From positions 3,838,506 to 3,902,505 of the forward strand of contig OX638316.1 in the NCBI GenBank assembly GCA_951812525.1: DNA of 64,000 bases. Direction: 5' to 3'. Origin of the DNA: an uncultured Poribacteria bacterium. GTDB lineage: Bacteria; Poribacteria; WGA-4E; WGA-3G. Each line of letters begins with the position of its first letter. Positions within the stretch are counted from its first letter, which is position 1. Below, piece after piece: positions 1 to 8,711 of the stretch. The position numbers and the translations under genes were made by a program. The notes under the pieces are model-generated. The model saw nothing but the letters and a program-made list of their open reading frames with translations, was not told the origin of the DNA and did no database searches.

Positions 1-2
1 TA

Positions 3-428
3 ATTCGGATGTTCCCAGAAATGAAGTTCATTCATTGGATTCGGGATCCGCGGGATTGTATTCGAGGCAGCCACAAAACGGATGATCTTCGAGATTTTGG
101 AGTGCCTTACCCTGAAACGAACAATATCTATGAAAGACGTGCGATCTCATGGATCTATCAATATAAACTCATGCAAGCCACACCTATGCCTAAGAATGTG
201 ATCCAAGTCCGATTTGAGGACTTTATCCTGAATCAGGAGGTGATACTCAAGAAACTTGAGGCATTCTTGGGGGTCCCATTGGGGAGGATAATCGTCCGGG
301 CAGACGCAGTGGCGCGTTGGAAAAAAGATGTATCGGAATTGGAACCCGGGGCATCCTTACCCCAATACGAATTTGAGTTTCTTCAGAAAGCAATTGTCGA
401 AAACGGTTATCCTTTAACACTAACCTAA
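3..428 (+). CDS. Sulfotransferase family protein (C-terminal part, cut by window edge)
   Basis: C-terminal 142 codons of a sulfotransferase, a family that moves sulfate from PAPS to a hydroxyl or amine. The frame is open to the left edge and the first visible Met (base 9) lies inside the domain, so the gene starts upstream. The segment FIHWIRDPRDCIRGSH is typical of the 3'-phosphate binding strand and helix of PAPS sulfotransferases (RDPRD followed by a Ser). VIQVRFEDFILNQEVILKKL resembles the later region where Glu/Asp precedes the acceptor-side helix. The next gene starts 17 bases downstream on the same strand, so co-transcription with the dehydrogenase is likely. The acceptor is unknown. 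Confidence 0.75.
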   Translation: MRMFPEMKFIHWIRDPRDCIRGSHKTDDLRDFGVPYPETNNIYERRAISWIYQYKLMQATPMPKNVIQVRFEDFILNQEVILKKLEAFLGVPLGRIIVRADAVARWKKDVSELEPGASLPQYEFEFLQKAIVENGYPLTLT

Positions 429-445
429 AGCAGAAAGGAACTATT

Positions 446-1465
446 ATGTCAAGTACTTACCGTGTTGGACTTGTCGGAGCAGGTGGAATTGCAAACGCAC
501 ACGCTAACGCCTGTCAACAAGCACCAAGTGCTGAATTGGCGGCGATCTGTGATGTGTCCGAAGATGCATTAGCAAGTTTCGGTGAACGATATGACGTGAA
601 TCCTGAAAACCGGTATCTCTCTTTAGCGGAGATGTTAGACGCTGAGAACTTGGACATCGCTGTTATCTGTACGTGGGGTGCCTTTCACGCTGAGGTCGGT
701 ATCCAGATTTCTGAATCCCGCCAAGTCAAAGCGATTTTGTGTGAGAAACCGTTTACGTCAACAGCTGCGGAGGCGGAAGCCTTCGTCGGTGCGGCGCAAG
801 AGAACGGTGTTTTAGTCGCTGAAGCGTTTAAATTTCGGCATCATCCGATGCACCTCAAAGCAAAAGAGCTAATTGATTCAGGGGCAATCGGGGACTTTAA
901 GACACTCCGTAGCACCTTTTGTACAGGCGGCGGTGGCGGTGGACCTGAGACACGCAAACCCGAAGCTAACTGGCGGTTTAATAAAGCAAAAGGTGGCGGT
1001 AGTATTTACGATTTAGCGTGTTACAATATCCACCACGCGCGATTTATGTTTGGAGCTGAACCGATTCGGGTGTCTGGAGCGTCCCAAGCCGGATTAGAAG
1101 TGGACGACGCTTCCTACCTATTGTTAGTATTTTCCGATGAGCGGATTGCCCAGATCTCCACCGGTTTTAATTGTGCTGGTGGACAGTATGCCGAGATGTC
1201 AGGGACTGGCGGCATGTGCCGACTTGATCGAGTTTGGAACAATGAAAACACAGCCGTCAATATTGAACTCACTACACGAGAAGGCAAAGAAGTCATTGAC
1301 TTTGAACCGTGTTTCCAATTTGCTTTGCAGTTAGAGCACATGTGCGAAGTTTTAGCAACTGGGATACCGCACCGTGTCTCACCGGAAAGCTGCGTGAATC
1401 AGATGCGCGTCATTGATGCCGCCTTTGAAGCAATGGCAACTGGAAGAACAGTCGAGTTAGGCTAA
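446..1465 (+). CDS. Gfo/Idh/MocA family NAD(P)-dependent oxidoreductase
   Basis: A 339-residue protein of the glucose-fructose oxidoreductase/inositol dehydrogenase family. The N-terminal Rossmann fold shows GAGGIANAHA at residues 11-20, and the conserved CEKPF motif, which carries the catalytic-side Lys, lies near residue 101. The C-terminal alpha/beta domain follows, with a Gly-rich loop near residues 160-166. An AAGGA Shine-Dalgarno lies 6 bases before the ATG, which fixes the start. The protein probably oxidises or epimerises a sugar, polyol or amino sugar. It is the first of three family members in the window and sits directly after the sulfotransferase gene. Substrate cannot be assigned from sequence. 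Confidence 0.88.
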   Translation: MSSTYRVGLVGAGGIANAHANACQQAPSAELAAICDVSEDALASFGERYDVNPENRYLSLAEMLDAENLDIAVICTWGAFHAEVGIQISESRQVKAILCEKPFTSTAAEAEAFVGAAQENGVLVAEAFKFRHHPMHLKAKELIDSGAIGDFKTLRSTFCTGGGGGGPETRKPEANWRFNKAKGGGSIYDLACYNIHHARFMFGAEPIRVSGASQAGLEVDDASYLLLVFSDERIAQISTGFNCAGGQYAEMSGTGGMCRLDRVWNNENTAVNIELTTREGKEVIDFEPCFQFALQLEHMCEVLATGIPHRVSPESCVNQMRVIDAAFEAMATGRTVELG

Positions 1466-1557
1466 CGAATTTAAACGACTATCGGCTTTCAGTCTTCATC
1501 TATCAGCACAGATGACTATCGACTATTATCTTATTATTCTGACAACTATTTTGTATT

Positions 1558-2253
1558 ATGGCAAATTTTGCAGAAACAAAAGCACTTACCTTTGACCTGT
1601 TCGGCACGATTCTGGATTTAGGGGGTAGTCTTACACCCTTCATTGGCGAATCACTGAATGCCCGTTCTGTCGGTGTATCAGCAGATGATTTTTGGGCACA
1701 GTGGCGATACCGACAACGAATCGAGCAGTATCAGGACACGATTGTAATGCTCGGACATAGCGGCTATCTGGAGACCGTTCGGCGTGCACTCCACTATGTT
1801 CTAAGAGCAAACGGCATTAATGCTACTCCTGATACGGTAAAAGAGTTTATGCGGGGTTGGCGACACCTCTCACCCTTTCCAGAGGTGTTGTCTGCCCTCG
1901 CGAAGATGAAATCCAGGTATCAGTTGGTGGTACTATCCAATGGTGATCCCGCGTTCTTAGATTATCTTGTCACTAAACGGGTTACGTGGGATTTTGATGG
2001 CGTGATTTCGGTGACATCGGTCGGTGCGTTTAAACCGCATCCGGCAGTCTACCGTGGGGCTGCAGGGAAATTAGGGCTTGAAGTCGATGAATGTCTGATG
2101 GTTTCCGCCAATTCGTTCGACATCATGGGGGCGCGGGCATGCGGATATAAGGGAGCGTTTGTGAACCGTTACCAACTTCCGTATGAAGATACACCATATC
2201 AACCCGATGTAACAGTCTCTGATTTTACGGAACTGGCAGAAGCCTTAATATAA
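1558..2253 (+). CDS. HAD superfamily hydrolase, haloacid dehalogenase-like
   Basis: A 231-residue HAD hydrolase. Motif I FDLFGTILD (residues 13-21) contains the nucleophile Asp of the DxFGT type seen in 2-haloacid dehalogenase-like members. Motif II is VVLSNGD, the motif III Lys lies in FKPHPAVY, and the acidic motif IV is replaced by a SANSFDIMGARACG stretch, as in L-2-haloacid dehalogenases, which end motif IV as xxSxNxxD. Length fits that subfamily. It could be a dehalogenase or a small-molecule phosphatase. No convincing Shine-Dalgarno precedes the ATG. It stands 92 bases after the dehydrogenase and converges on the GDPD gene. Confidence 0.82.
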   Translation: MANFAETKALTFDLFGTILDLGGSLTPFIGESLNARSVGVSADDFWAQWRYRQRIEQYQDTIVMLGHSGYLETVRRALHYVLRANGINATPDTVKEFMRGWRHLSPFPEVLSALAKMKSRYQLVVLSNGDPAFLDYLVTKRVTWDFDGVISVTSVGAFKPHPAVYRGAAGKLGLEVDECLMVSANSFDIMGARACGYKGAFVNRYQLPYEDTPYQPDVTVSDFTELAEALI

Positions 2254-2319
2254 GCGGCAAATACCTCACCTAACACTCCATTCAATTCTTGATCAGCATA
2301 TATTCGTTAGTATTTTCTT

Positions 2320-3126
2320 TTACACATCCCTATGCCAATGTAGACAGCACTCAAGTGCCCAATCGGTACATATACCGTCCACTTTGCTGGCGCGTGCTTT
2401 ATCCCAGGTGTCGGGTTCCTTGTGGGCGATGTGCAAGCTAACCCAGACGCGTTTACCCAGCTTGTGAGCTTGTTCAGTCGCTTTCGCGTCAGGGACGTAT
2501 ACTACCCACAGGTCGTCAGCTAATGGATCACGTAGGTCTGCCTCGAATTGCTCAGTATCACGAATATGTTGGGTAGTTGTCCGCAGCTTTGGGTTAGCTT
2601 CTTTGAAATGACGGGTGGAATTAATAGGTTGACCGAAGGCGAAAAGCTGATCCAATAGTTCGTATTTTTCTACGAGCTGCACGATGTTCTTCTCAATCCC
2701 CGGTGAGATAACTTTCATATTCAACGCTACGGTCAGCGGAGTGCGTTGGCGCTCGCGAATGAGTTTGAACACCTCTTCCAATGTCGGTACCTTCTCTCCA
2801 GTGAAACGTGGATCAAACCAACTCCCGGCATCCAGTTTGCGAATTTCTGCCAATGCCATTTTGACTACTTCGCCGGTGCCATTGGTCGTGCGGTCTACTG
2901 TCCGATCGTGAATGATCACCAACTGTTCATCGCGTGTCTGGTAGACATCTAATTCGATCGACAACCCTAACTCGATAGCCGCTGCAAAACTGGGTAAAGT
3001 GTTCTCAGGTGCATGTCGCACCAAACCGCGGTGAGCGAGCAAGATTGGATCCGCATCCGACTCGTCTGCCACTGCTTCCGGAGGCACGGCGATTACACAC
3101 GAAAGTATCGGTATATTGAACGACAT
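2320..3126 (-). CDS. Glycerophosphodiester phosphodiesterase family protein
   Basis: A 268-residue GDPD-family TIM barrel. The hallmark N-terminal motif is clear: LLAHRG at about residues 28-33, then PENTLPSFAAAIELG with the metal-ligand Glu, and ELDVYQTRDEQLVIIHD, which supplies the ExD metal pair and second catalytic His. These enzymes hydrolyse glycerophosphodiesters to glycerol 3-phosphate and an alcohol. The start has GGAGA 5-6 bases upstream. A short N-terminal stretch before the barrel does not look like a standard signal peptide, so location is uncertain. The TolB-like gene ends 101 bases upstream on the same strand; the two may be co-transcribed. Confidence 0.88.
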   Translation of the reverse strand: MSFNIPILSCVIAVPPEAVADESDADPILLAHRGLVRHAPENTLPSFAAAIELGLSIELDVYQTRDEQLVIIHDRTVDRTTNGTGEVVKMALAEIRKLDAGSWFDPRFTGEKVPTLEEVFKLIRERQRTPLTVALNMKVISPGIEKNIVQLVEKYELLDQLFAFGQPINSTRHFKEANPKLRTTTQHIRDTEQFEADLRDPLADDLWVVYVPDAKATEQAHKLGKRVWVSLHIAHKEPDTWDKARASKVDGICTDWALECCLHWHRDV

Positions 3127-3227
3127 AATTTATCTCCGGATATCTCGTTGATTATAAGTCTGGTGACAGCGATGAACAATCTCCGAAAATCCATCGAAAG
3201 CCATATACTGCTTGAGAGAGACACGCA

Positions 3228-4205
3228 TTATTTCTTTTCCTCCGAAACAACTTGGATTTTCACATCGCCCCACAACGTGCTTAGGAGAGATAGCGATGGA
3301 GAAACAGGTAACTGGGGCGGTGAAAACCAGTTGCCGCAATAATTGCTTCCATCGTCTGTGAGTTGTGTAAGTTTTAGGTTCGTCAGGTTAACTTTGAAAA
3401 TTTGTGAATTACTTCCGATAACACCTTCTGTGTAAATGAGTTCATCGCCAGAGGGTGCCCAAGCCGGGTAGGTCGCCACTAACGACTTAATCCGTCTGAG
3501 ATAACTCCCATCTCGGTTAACGACGAATATCGACTGTTGCTTTTCTGCCGGGCGAAACCAAACAAAAGCTATCTTATCACCAACTGAGGCGTAGGCAGGC
3601 TGAAACATTCGCGGGAAATCATCTGGAAAGAGGGTCTCTTGATCATCAGTTTCTAAATTGGAAAATCGAATTTGTCGGCTTGCCCAATGAATCTCATCTG
3701 CTACAACAAAAGCGATTTCTGTTCCATCCGACGACCAACTTGGATATCCACTGTGAGCACTCTTTAGACGCTCAATAGGTTTGATTTCTGTTCCATCCGC
3801 TTTTGCGGTGTAGATATTTATACCACCGAAGGCACGCTGTGAGTAGGCAATTCTCTTTCCATCAGGAGACCAAGCGGGTTCCGTTCGGTACGCTTCACTG
3901 ACCCCAAACAGTGGACGCACATTTCTCCCATCGACATCCATTAAATACAGATCACGTGTCCCACCGCGATTGGAGGTGAAGAGGATCCGATCGCCTCTTG
4001 GCGAGATGACCGGTTCACAATCAACAGCGCGGTCATAGGTTAATCTCTCCTGACGAGTTCCATCAGGATTCATTATGTAGATTTCCCAATTACCGTCCCG
4101 GTTTGACGAAAACACAATCTTCTCTTTGCTGAGCGGTTTTGCTGATGCAGAACATAGCAACCCGAAGATAAGACAGCAAGTGATGAAGATACGTCGCAGT
4201 TTCAT
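3228..4205 (-). CDS. Exported TolB-like WD40/PD40 beta-propeller protein
   Basis: A 325-residue secreted protein. Residues 1-22 form a signal peptide with cleavage likely after ASA. The mature part is built from PD40/TolB-type repeats, each with a strand pair of the form IVFSSNRDGNWEIYIMNPDG or SPDGKRIAYSQ; five to six repeats are visible, enough for one propeller. It resembles the C-terminal domain of TolB but lacks the TolB N-terminal domain, so it is not the Tol-Pal TolB. A GGAAGG Shine-Dalgarno precedes the ATG. It probably binds a periplasmic or surface partner; no catalytic residues are evident. Confidence 0.8.
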   Translation of the reverse strand: MKLRRIFITCCLIFGLLCSASAKPLSKEKIVFSSNRDGNWEIYIMNPDGTRQERLTYDRAVDCEPVISPRGDRILFTSNRGGTRDLYLMDVDGRNVRPLFGVSEAYRTEPAWSPDGKRIAYSQRAFGGINIYTAKADGTEIKPIERLKSAHSGYPSWSSDGTEIAFVVADEIHWASRQIRFSNLETDDQETLFPDDFPRMFQPAYASVGDKIAFVWFRPAEKQQSIFVVNRDGSYLRRIKSLVATYPAWAPSGDELIYTEGVIGSNSQIFKVNLTNLKLTQLTDDGSNYCGNWFSPPQLPVSPSLSLLSTLWGDVKIQVVSEEKK

Positions 4206-4322
4206 GAGAACCCTTCCATATTGCTAAAGCGTTTTAGTGTTCTTGGCGGGTTTACTGAATACCGGTATTGCCTAAATGGATAGAAGATGTTTTAATGAGT
4301 GCTGTTGCTCTCATTTGCCGAA

Positions 4323-4352
4323 ATAATAACATATATGTCAAAAAAATGTGAA
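4323..4352 (-). promoter_or_regulatory. Candidate sigma70-type promoter for the TolB-like gene
   Basis: On the minus strand, -35 TTCACA (4352-4347), 18-base spacer and -10 TATTAT (4328-4323); each hexamer matches the consensus at five of six positions. It lies about 118 bases upstream of the start at 4205. Confidence 0.4.
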
Positions 4353-4455
4353 GAAAATGTCATATAATTCTTATTTTGGCGAATTTCACTTGAAGAAGAG
4401 GGGTAGGTTATAACCGCAAGATAGGTGGTGAATTGAAAAATGGGTAGTATCCGCT

Positions 4456-4484
4456 GTAGGGGCAGCCCTTGTGGCTGCCCCTAC
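4456..4484. repeat. Perfect 12-bp inverted repeat with 5-nt loop
   Basis: GTAGGGGCAGCC (4456-4467), loop CTTGT, then the exact reverse complement (4473-4484). There is no T-tract on the minus-strand side where the upstream oxygenase transcript would end, so it looks more like a dispersed palindromic element than an intrinsic terminator. Confidence 0.75.
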
Positions 4485-4517
4485 TTTAGTTTTTGCGGGG
4501 AAAGAATAAAGTTGGAT

Positions 4518-5354
4518 TTATGACCAGACGAATATTTCATCGTCTTCTGGGGAATACCCAATAAATACCGCCAAGACTATGCGGGCGCGAGTACCTTGGA
4601 CGGGTGGAACTTCGTGGATACAGCGCGTGTTGAAAAAGTAGAGATCGCCCTGTTGCAAATCGACCTGATAGTTCTCTATCCCATTATCGGCAGCATATCG
4701 GTCGAATGTCTCTTCAGCGATATAGGGCTGAATCTCATCAGACCAGAGACAGCGATGTAGGATGGCTTGCGTGCCTTTTCCGTTTTCGTCAGCGTTTTGG
4801 ACGCATAACACACCTGCAAACTGATGTTCAAAGCGGTAGACCTGATAGTCAGTACGCTTCTCACGGTATTTGACGTGATCGATGTGTGGTTTGTAACTAT
4901 GTGTTTCGTAGTGAACGCGGAAGATCGCCGGACCGTAGCGTGAACCATCTGATTCACGCGCCACCTTTACCTCTTTACCCGGAGATAGTGCAGTGAGGGA
5001 ATCATAAATGAGACTGACAGGATTGTCGAATCCGTCAAATAGGAATTTGAAGAGATGTTCAGTTGTTTGAGCGTGTCCCAAAAATTTCGCCTTATCCGCA
5101 CCGCGATTACCGAGACTGGTACCAATATCAATACGAGTACGTTTGTCAGCGGAGTTGATATCAGCTTCGTCGCGCATCAATCCCATATTTGTGAATCTAT
5201 TGATAAGTCCCTTGCATTGTTCAGGTGAATAGGCATTCCGAAGAATAATCGCTGGTATTTCCGCCTGAGAGAGTGAATAAATCGGGTTGCTATAGGTTTC
5301 GCAAACCGTTTCGAGATCAGGCTCCGCTGGGAACCAATTATTTTGTGCGCTCAT
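4518..5354 (-). CDS. 2-oxoglutarate/Fe(II)-dependent oxygenase (prolyl hydroxylase-like fold)
   Basis: A 278-residue oxygenase. The start at 5354 is preferred because GGAGG lies 5 bases upstream; a longer reading from 5369 would place that Shine-Dalgarno inside the coding region. The iron facial triad is visible as H157-I-D159 (in YKPHIDHVKY) and H247 (NTRCIHEVPP), followed by Arg at 256 or 258 for the 2-oxoglutarate carboxylate. This arrangement matches 2OG-Fe(II) dioxygenases, not PhyH in detail. Substrate unknown. It is last in a minus-strand run with a PhyH gene, lysC and another PhyH gene, 84 bases after the upstream PhyH. Confidence 0.75.
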   Translation of the reverse strand: MSAQNNWFPAEPDLETVCETYSNPIYSLSQAEIPAIILRNAYSPEQCKGLINRFTNMGLMRDEADINSADKRTRIDIGTSLGNRGADKAKFLGHAQTTEHLFKFLFDGFDNPVSLIYDSLTALSPGKEVKVARESDGSRYGPAIFRVHYETHSYKPHIDHVKYREKRTDYQVYRFEHQFAGVLCVQNADENGKGTQAILHRCLWSDEIQPYIAEETFDRYAADNGIENYQVDLQQGDLYFFNTRCIHEVPPVQGTRARIVLAVFIGYSPEDDEIFVWS

Positions 5355-5381
5355 GGGTACCTCCATCATGAACTATGGGTT

Positions 5382-5427
5382 GGCACTTCGGGGTTACAAA
5401 CCCCTCCTACAAAAATCGGGAAGTGCC
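5382..5427. repeat. Nested palindromic repeat upstream of the 2OG oxygenase
   Basis: Outer arms GGCACTTC (5382-5389) and GAAGTGCC (5420-5427) enclose a smaller hairpin GGGGTT-aca-AACCCC (5390-5404) followed by CTCCTACA, the tail shared with the dispersed CCTCCTACA family elsewhere in the window. It would be transcribed in the 5' leader or spacer before the oxygenase at 5354. Confidence 0.65.
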
Positions 5428-5438
5428 ACTGTATGCCT

Positions 5439-6278
5439 TTAGAAGCGCGGATTGAAGAGGTAATCGTATTCATCAATTTTTGGATTAACGAAGTCAAGAA
5501 ACTCAGCATTATGGTTGAGATCGCTATTTTTAAAGGCAGCTTCACACCCAGTTTTATACTTCAGTCTACGGTCGGACCTGAGCCAAGAGGCACGGTGAAT
5601 CAACGCTATCATGTGACGTGGCTTGTCGGATGGGTTAGGGACACCTCGGTGCCACAACCGCATGTCTCGAATGAGTGCGCTCCCCTTCTTCGCGCTGCCA
5701 CGGATAGGTGGACAAATTTTGCGGCGTGCTTCCTCCTCCTCTTCATCTATCCGTTTACCGCTAACCTGCAGATGTGAACCGGGCCACAGTTCAACACTGC
5801 CGTTCTCTTCTGATGTATCTTGAGGTGAGATATTAACGACAACCTCTGCTGTCGGGTGTGCGACCTCCTGGTCTGGCCACAAGTGCGAACCGTCTCTGTG
5901 GAGCGGTTGTGTTGTGCTACCTGGCGAGTTCGTATTCCCGTTGTAAAAGTTATTATAGATCCCCGGACCAAGCAGAGCTTTCGTCACTTGTACGACGTAG
6001 GGGTTCGCAACAATGTCACTGAAAATGTACGGGGCATACGGGGGTGGTCCCTGTTGGAGATGTCCTACAAGTCTACCTGCCCCACCCCATTTTTTTTCAT
6101 TAATTAAAATCTGCGAATCTGCATCCATCCGTTCGCGTAGAATGTCCAAATGTTCATGATTGATGACGTTTTCCAAGATGACGTAGCCATCAACACGGAT
6201 TGCCTTAACGGCTTGTTCAACATGGGCATCTGTCAGTTTCCCTGATGCTAATTCTTCAGGTTGCACGGTTATTTCCAT
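5439..6278 (-). CDS. Phytanoyl-CoA dioxygenase (PhyH) family protein
   Basis: A 279-residue PhyH-type 2-oxoglutarate/Fe(II) oxygenase. Iron ligands are H127-R-D129 (QPLHRDGSHLWP) and H210 (RDMRLWHRGVPN), with R221 placed for 2-oxoglutarate. The ENGSVELWPGSH segment (158-169) is the usual loop before the distal His. Members hydroxylate small molecules, including lipid acyl chains, ectoine and natural products; substrate is not predictable here. The gene begins 12 bases after the lysC stop, so the two are almost certainly co-transcribed. Confidence 0.88.
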   Translation of the reverse strand: MEITVQPEELASGKLTDAHVEQAVKAIRVDGYVILENVINHEHLDILRERMDADSQILINEKKWGGAGRLVGHLQQGPPPYAPYIFSDIVANPYVVQVTKALLGPGIYNNFYNGNTNSPGSTTQPLHRDGSHLWPDQEVAHPTAEVVVNISPQDTSEENGSVELWPGSHLQVSGKRIDEEEEEARRKICPPIRGSAKKGSALIRDMRLWHRGVPNPSDKPRHMIALIHRASWLRSDRRLKYKTGCEAAFKNSDLNHNAEFLDFVNPKIDEYDYLFNPRF

Positions 6279-6290
6279 AATGGTATTCCT

Positions 6291-7643
6291 TTAGGCGAAA
6301 AATGCCGAGTAGAGTGCTTGGACGGCAGTCTCCATATCTTCGGATTTTATGCCGAACATCATACTGACTTCGTTGGAGCCTTGGTTAATCATTTCAATAT
6401 TGACCTGAGCACTGGATAAAGCATGTGTCGCACGCGAAGCGATACCGACAGTATGTCGCATACCTTCCCCAACAACCATGATGAGGGATAGCCCGCGTTC
6501 TACGGAAATGTCTTCGGGGCCAAGGGTCTGCCGGATTTGTTCAACAATCCTTTTCTCTTTTTTCGCTGGAAGGTTTTCTTCGCGAATGATAACTGACATG
6601 TTGTCTATACCAGAAGGTACATGTTCAAAAGAGACAGCCTCGGATTCCAAAATCTGCAACAGCCGTCGTCCAAATCCGATTTGCCGGTTCATCAGATACT
6701 TGCTAAGGTAGATACAGCAGATACTGTCTATTGCTGCGATGCCGACAACCGGAATATCCGTTGACTTACGGCTCGGAACAATCATTGTGCCGTCTGCTTT
6801 TGGGTTATTCGTGTTTCGGATGTTAACGGGCACCTGCGCTCGATAAACCGGTTCAAGTGCCTCATCGTGGAAGACAGAAAACCCTGCATAAGAGAGTTCG
6901 CGCATCTCACGATAAGTTAACTCAGCGATTGGTGCAGGATCTTTAACAATGGATGGATTTGCGGCGAACACGGAATCGACATCAGTAAAGTTCTCGTAAA
7001 CTTCTGCCCGAACGGCACTGGCGAGAATAGCGCCTGTAATGTCCGAACCCCCACGCGAAAAAGTAACCACGTTGCCTTGTTTCGAGTATCCGAAGAAACC
7101 CGGAAAAATAGTGATACCCGGTCGTTCGTTCAGATCACGGAGACGGTTATATGCTTCGGGTAAAACTTGGGCGTTGCCAGGCTCATCGGATAAAATCATA
7201 CCTGCATCTTTGGGACTTACGTAGTGTGCCTCTACACCTCGTGCTTGTAACACTTGAGCAATGAGCCGCGCACAGTTATCTTCACCGCCTGCCTTCATGG
7301 TATCCATATAAAGATTTGCGTCAGTTGTGCTTTTTTCCAAACGTTCCGTCAGATCACGCGAAATAGGTTCAATGACTTCGGCGGGAAGTCCTAATCCCGA
7401 AGCGATACTACGGTAGCGTTCAATCGTTTCTGCACATTCCGAGGCACCGATCTTTCCCGTGAGCCGTTCCGACGCAGCAGCGATCAACAGGTCTGTTACT
7501 TTGATGTCTTGACTGTGCCGTTTTCCAGGGGCAGAGACAACGATAAGGCGGCGTTTCGGATCGGCGGTGATAATGTCACAAACTCGACGCACTTGCTCCG
7601 CCGTTGCAAGTGAACTCCCCCCAAACTTTGATACTTTTAGCAA
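6291..7643 (-). CDS. lysC: Aspartate kinase (LysC-type, with ACT domains)
   Basis: A 450-residue aspartokinase that phosphorylates L-aspartate, the first step of the lysine/threonine/methionine pathway. Residues 4-11 contain the signature KFGGSS; FSRGGSDITGAILAS and YENFTDVDSVFAANP are the ATP and aspartate site motifs. The last ~150 residues form the tandem ACT regulatory domains. Length matches the ~450-residue class (E. coli LysC), not the ~400-residue Bacillus alpha/beta type. Translation starts at TTG: GGAGG lies 7 bases upstream and the N-terminus fits the family exactly. It is unusual in being flanked by PhyH genes on both sides in one apparent transcription unit. Confidence 0.93.
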   Translation of the reverse strand: MLKVSKFGGSSLATAEQVRRVCDIITADPKRRLIVVSAPGKRHSQDIKVTDLLIAAASERLTGKIGASECAETIERYRSIASGLGLPAEVIEPISRDLTERLEKSTTDANLYMDTMKAGGEDNCARLIAQVLQARGVEAHYVSPKDAGMILSDEPGNAQVLPEAYNRLRDLNERPGITIFPGFFGYSKQGNVVTFSRGGSDITGAILASAVRAEVYENFTDVDSVFAANPSIVKDPAPIAELTYREMRELSYAGFSVFHDEALEPVYRAQVPVNIRNTNNPKADGTMIVPSRKSTDIPVVGIAAIDSICCIYLSKYLMNRQIGFGRRLLQILESEAVSFEHVPSGIDNMSVIIREENLPAKKEKRIVEQIRQTLGPEDISVERGLSLIMVVGEGMRHTVGIASRATHALSSAQVNIEMINQGSNEVSMMFGIKSEDMETAVQALYSAFFA

Positions 7644-7716
7644 TCCAGATCCTCCGTTTTTTAATATTTATGGTAAATTTTAGAATTACGTATACATTAG
7701 GCATCTGCGAGCATAC

Positions 7717-7743
7717 GTCGGGATTCGGAAATCCCTCCTACAG
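7717..7743 (+). repeat. Copy of the dispersed TCGGGATT...CCTCCTACAG repeat
   Basis: A 27-base element beginning GTCGGGATTCGG and ending ATCCCTCCTACAG. GGGATT pairs with the internal AATCCC. Related copies lie at 13674-13698, 24531-24558, 24579-24605, 58566-58594, 58617-58643 and 58673-58699. Confidence 0.75.
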
Positions 7744-7848
7744 AAGAGTCCTGAAATGTATATGTATTTTCATACTTCATTATAATTACGGGGTGAAGTA
7801 AGTACACACGCTATGTACCATAGATAGTTAGAAATTGAAAATGCCAAA

Positions 7849-8568
7849 CTATCTTCTAAGATGTGAGACGTGTGTCCCTTCAGTTGGCTCAAACCGTTGT
7901 GACTTCTCACCCTTATAGTGACATATAAAACTCCGTCTCCACCGGTCGTTTGTCTTATTCATGTAGGAACCGTGAATAACCTTACCATCAAAGAAAAGTG
8001 TATCACCCGGTGACATGTCAATTCCCAATTCCTCAGCGTTTCCCGGTTTGACGGCTTGTACATCTGTAAACGAAATAGCAGTGTCTGCTGTTTCAACAGA
8101 TAACAGCCCATATTGATGGGAACTTGGAATCAGGACCATGCGACCAACAGCTGCATCCGATGTATCTAATGCTACCCAAACACCAATGATTGGGTCTATA
8201 GTGATATATTGTTCATCTTGGTGTAGTGCTTGTCCACGTGCACCAGGTGGTTTGAAATAGAGCATCGTTTGTAACAACACGGGTGTGTCATCAATCAACT
8301 GTTCTGTGACGGTGAGTAGGTTGGTATCTGATGCCCACTCTTGGGTTAATCCGTCCCAGTTGTGCATATTAATCATGCGCGGGAATTGATGATTCGGATC
8401 ATCGGCGTGGTCGGTTGTGCCGCCGGTGTCGCCAGGTTTCGGACCTTCTGCACGGCGTTTCATATAATGATCGAGCATCAACGTTGTTGTGGCTGTATCA
8501 AAGAGATGCGGAATTACCACGAAGCCCTGTTCTTTGTAGTGCTCTCGCTGCTGAGGCGTTAAGTACAT
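7849..8568 (-). CDS. Phytanoyl-CoA dioxygenase (PhyH) family protein
   Basis: A 239-residue PhyH oxygenase. Two in-frame ATGs lie close together; AGGAG is 8 bases before the one at 8568 but only 2 before the one at 8574, so 8568 is chosen. Iron ligands are H116-Q-D118 (GQALHQDEQYI) and H199 (FFDGKVIHGSYMN), with WRRSF beyond supplying the Arg. The SPGDTLFFDGKVIHG segment is typical of the family. It is the first gene of the run that continues with lysC (206 bases downstream) and two more oxygenases, behind a near-consensus promoter at 8633-8661. Confidence 0.87.
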   Translation of the reverse strand: MYLTPQQREHYKEQGFVVIPHLFDTATTTLMLDHYMKRRAEGPKPGDTGGTTDHADDPNHQFPRMINMHNWDGLTQEWASDTNLLTVTEQLIDDTPVLLQTMLYFKPPGARGQALHQDEQYITIDPIIGVWVALDTSDAAVGRMVLIPSSHQYGLLSVETADTAISFTDVQAVKPGNAEELGIDMSPGDTLFFDGKVIHGSYMNKTNDRWRRSFICHYKGEKSQRFEPTEGTHVSHLRR

Positions 8569-8632
8569 GGACATGTCTCCTACGGGTTGCCAGTCCGATT
8601 TAAATGGTTTGTTCGAGCCTATCTCTTAACTA

Positions 8633-8661
8633 ATTTTATGACAATTTCGCTTATTTGTCAA
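8633..8661 (-). promoter_or_regulatory. Sigma70-type promoter for the phyH-lysC run
   Basis: Minus strand: -35 TTGACA (8661-8656, consensus), 17-base spacer, -10 TAAAAT (8638-8633, five of six). It lies 65 bases before the start at 8568. Confidence 0.65.
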
Positions 8662-8711
8662 AGTTTTTTCTATATCTGTGTAGATCGTATGATTCTCTGT
8701 AAACATTCGGC

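Larger units (their letters stand above)
4206..4517. other. Intergenic region with a candidate promoter and a palindromic repeat
   Basis: 312 bases between two minus-strand genes. It holds a candidate minus-strand promoter (4323-4352) and a perfect 12-base hairpin (4456-4484). No open reading frame with coding character was seen. Confidence 0.6.

Noticed and set aside
3130-3339. Small minus-strand open frame overlapping the TolB-like gene
   Set aside because: It overlaps the real gene in another frame and has no domain or ribosome site.
4456-4484. Hairpin as the terminator of the 2OG oxygenase gene
   Set aside because: On the minus strand there is no T-tract after the stem; the T-rich side faces plus-strand transcription, where there is no upstream gene.
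6291-8568. Ectoine gene cluster
   Set aside because: PhyH next to an aspartokinase recalls ectD and ask_ect, but no ectA, ectB or ectC is present.
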